Shown here in pieces: positions 63,373 to 64,000 of a stretch of 64,000 nucleotides of DNA. This DNA is from an uncultured Lachnospiraceae bacterium. Its GTDB lineage: Bacteria; Bacillota; Clostridia; Lachnospirales; Lachnospiraceae. The stretch's first letter is position 1; the number at the start of each line of letters is the position of its first letter. The notes under the pieces were generated by a model that made no database searches, was not told the DNA's origin, and saw only the letters and a program-made list of their open reading frames with translations. A program made the translations under genes and the position numbers. Location of the stretch: the NCBI GenBank assembly GCA_946405625.1, contig CAMJHQ010000006.1, positions 62,001 to 126,000 on the forward strand, given 5' to 3'.

Positions 63373-63678
63373 TCAGCAGCATCTTTCCGACTGACCGTTT
63401 TCGGTTGCTCCTTTACATAGAGCACGGATAAATGTACAGAACTCTGTCATAGTTTCTTTATTGACCGAATAATAATGCCATTTTCCTTCTTTCCTGTCAT
63501 TAACAAGGCCTGACTCAACAAGTATCTTCATATGATGTGACAACGTCGGCTGAGTAATGCTGAACTTTTCAAGAAGTTTACATCCGCATTTCTCTCCGTC
63601 CGAGATCATCTTAACTATCTCAAGTCTGTTTGAATCACTGAGTGCTTTACAACAAAGTGCTACATCCATTTCTTTCAT
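63373..63678 (-). CDS. ArsR family transcriptional regulator
   Basis: Winged-helix protein of 101 residues. Recognition region EKFSITQPTLSHHMKILVESGLVNDRKEGKWHYYSV and the early Cys pair (VALCCKALSD) plus CGCKLL and a C-terminal RCC are present. Cysteines in these positions suggest metal or metalloid sensing, or redox sensing. ATG 63678 with GAGGTG upstream is chosen; an earlier start at 63726 overlaps the operator. It lies upstream of the SDR gene. Confidence 0.87.
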   Translation of the reverse strand: MKEMDVALCCKALSDSNRLEIVKMISDGEKCGCKLLEKFSITQPTLSHHMKILVESGLVNDRKEGKWHYYSVNKETMTEFCTFIRALCKGATENGQSERCC

Positions 63679-63690
63679 ATCGTTCACCTC

Positions 63691-63746
63691 ACATTGACAT
63701 TTATCTATGTGACAAATATACAACATACATAGATGAATGTCAATGT
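63691..63746 (-). promoter_or_regulatory. ArsR promoter inside a long inverted repeat
   Basis: 20-nt arms at 63691-63710 and 63727-63746 with a single mismatch, spacer 16 nt. Inside, on the minus strand, -35 TTGACA (63743-63738), 17-nt spacer, -10 TATATT (63720-63715). A regulator bound to the arms would cover both boxes: strong sign of autorepression. Confidence 0.75.
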
Positions 63747-63749
63747 ATG

Positions 63750-63940
63750 TTTTTACATCTTTTGTACATGTATTTTTTCAACATATTTGGGACTATACTT
63801 TGCAACATGATTTGAGCGAGCCCGTGCTGCCATAAATTATTTATAATGATGTAAAAAAGATCAGGTAAAATGTTATCTCCATTTACCTGATCTTAATCAT
63901 ATTAGTATGTTAGTTTTCCGTTGTTTTCTTAATCAGCGTT
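63750..63940. repeat. 192-bp direct repeat, copy B
   Basis: Second copy of the element at 61699-61890 (191 bp). It contains the same terminator hairpin (63859-63892) and ends in the last codons of the gene that runs off the window (63929). Confidence 0.9.
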
Positions 63941-64000
63941 GTTTCTTTCTTCAATAATCTTTACATTTTCAAGCAGCCACTTCGCTACTCCGTCATTCTC
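63929..64000 (-). CDS. C-terminal end of a gene cut by the window edge
   Basis: 23 codons plus stop (…GVAKWLLENVKIIEERNNAD, stop). No domain can be recognised in so short a piece. The final codons lie in the 192-bp repeat but in a different frame from that used by the NUDIX gene. Rest of the gene is to the right. Confidence 0.6.
   Translation of the reverse strand, partial: ENDGVAKWLLENVKIIEERNNAD

Overview
The window reads as chromosomal DNA of a low-to-moderate-GC anaerobic Firmicute, most likely a Lachnospiraceae member near Butyrivibrio, Roseburia or Pseudobutyrivibrio. This placement is inference from gene families, not from a marker gene. It rests on Gram-positive style Shine-Dalgarno sites, a T-box leader on the methionyl-tRNA synthetase gene, DUF3793, LytTR/DUF3021 and FtsX-type ABC modules with their own regulators, and a phosphoketolase. 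I see no rRNA, tRNA, CRISPR array, prophage or intact transposase. About 64 genes are supported, most of them on the minus strand.

Layout. 1-5.8 kb: ABC exporter genes, a CPBP membrane protease, a LytTR/DUF3021 pair, and an ABC-2 exporter with a TetR regulator. 5.9-8.3 kb: an operon of a CrtI-like FAD oxidoreductase and a TetR regulator, with two matching operators around a consensus promoter; just upstream lies the tail of a dead histidine kinase gene. 8.3-17.5 kb: an orphan membrane protein, then an ATPase / FtsX permease / two response regulator-kinase pairs cluster (Bce-like peptide sensing and detoxification), then a DUF1622 protein. 17.6-26.8 kb: Na+/alanine symporter, MutS-like ATPase, AraC regulator, PHP phosphoesterase, a GH53-like protein lacking the usual catalytic residues, MATE exporter, Fur and LysR regulators. 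27-30.3 kb: metE-metF, divergent from the LysR gene. 30.4-36.5 kb: surE, phosphoketolase, a PNPOx-like protein, a DUF3793-flavodoxin operon with metal-regulator-like dyads, and glutathione peroxidase. 36.6-42.1 kb: FtsX-type ABC exporter with TetR regulator and three matching operators, the tail of a dead P-type metal ATPase, and a membrane protein; two copies of one 40-nt inverted-repeat element bracket most of this block. 42.3-44.5 kb: metG with its T-box. 44.5-51.3 kb: small hydrolases, GNAT acetyltransferases, a methyltransferase, HxlR, NUDIX and LarE; one GNAT gene seems to sit behind a leader peptide and terminator. 51.4-58.7 kb: RsmH paralog, a membrane hydrolase, a zinc-ribbon repeat protein, SGNH hydrolase and lipoproteins. 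58.8-64 kb: flavodoxin-type oxidoreductases with a TetR regulator, NUDIX, SDR, ArsR and a gene cut by the window edge; a 192-bp direct repeat supplies the ends of two different genes.

Common themes are local regulation (six or more self-contained regulator/operator units), methionine supply (metE, metF, LysR, metG T-box), envelope defence or efflux (three to four ABC systems, MATE) and redox chemistry (flavodoxins, glutathione peroxidase, FAD oxidoreductase). The best leads for something undescribed are the leader-peptide attenuator before a GNAT gene (47.5-47.7 kb), the twin 40-nt inverted repeats, the GH53-like pseudoenzyme next to a PHP gene, and the 192-bp repeat that rewrites gene ends. 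All functional statements come from reading translations and motifs by eye; no database search was run.
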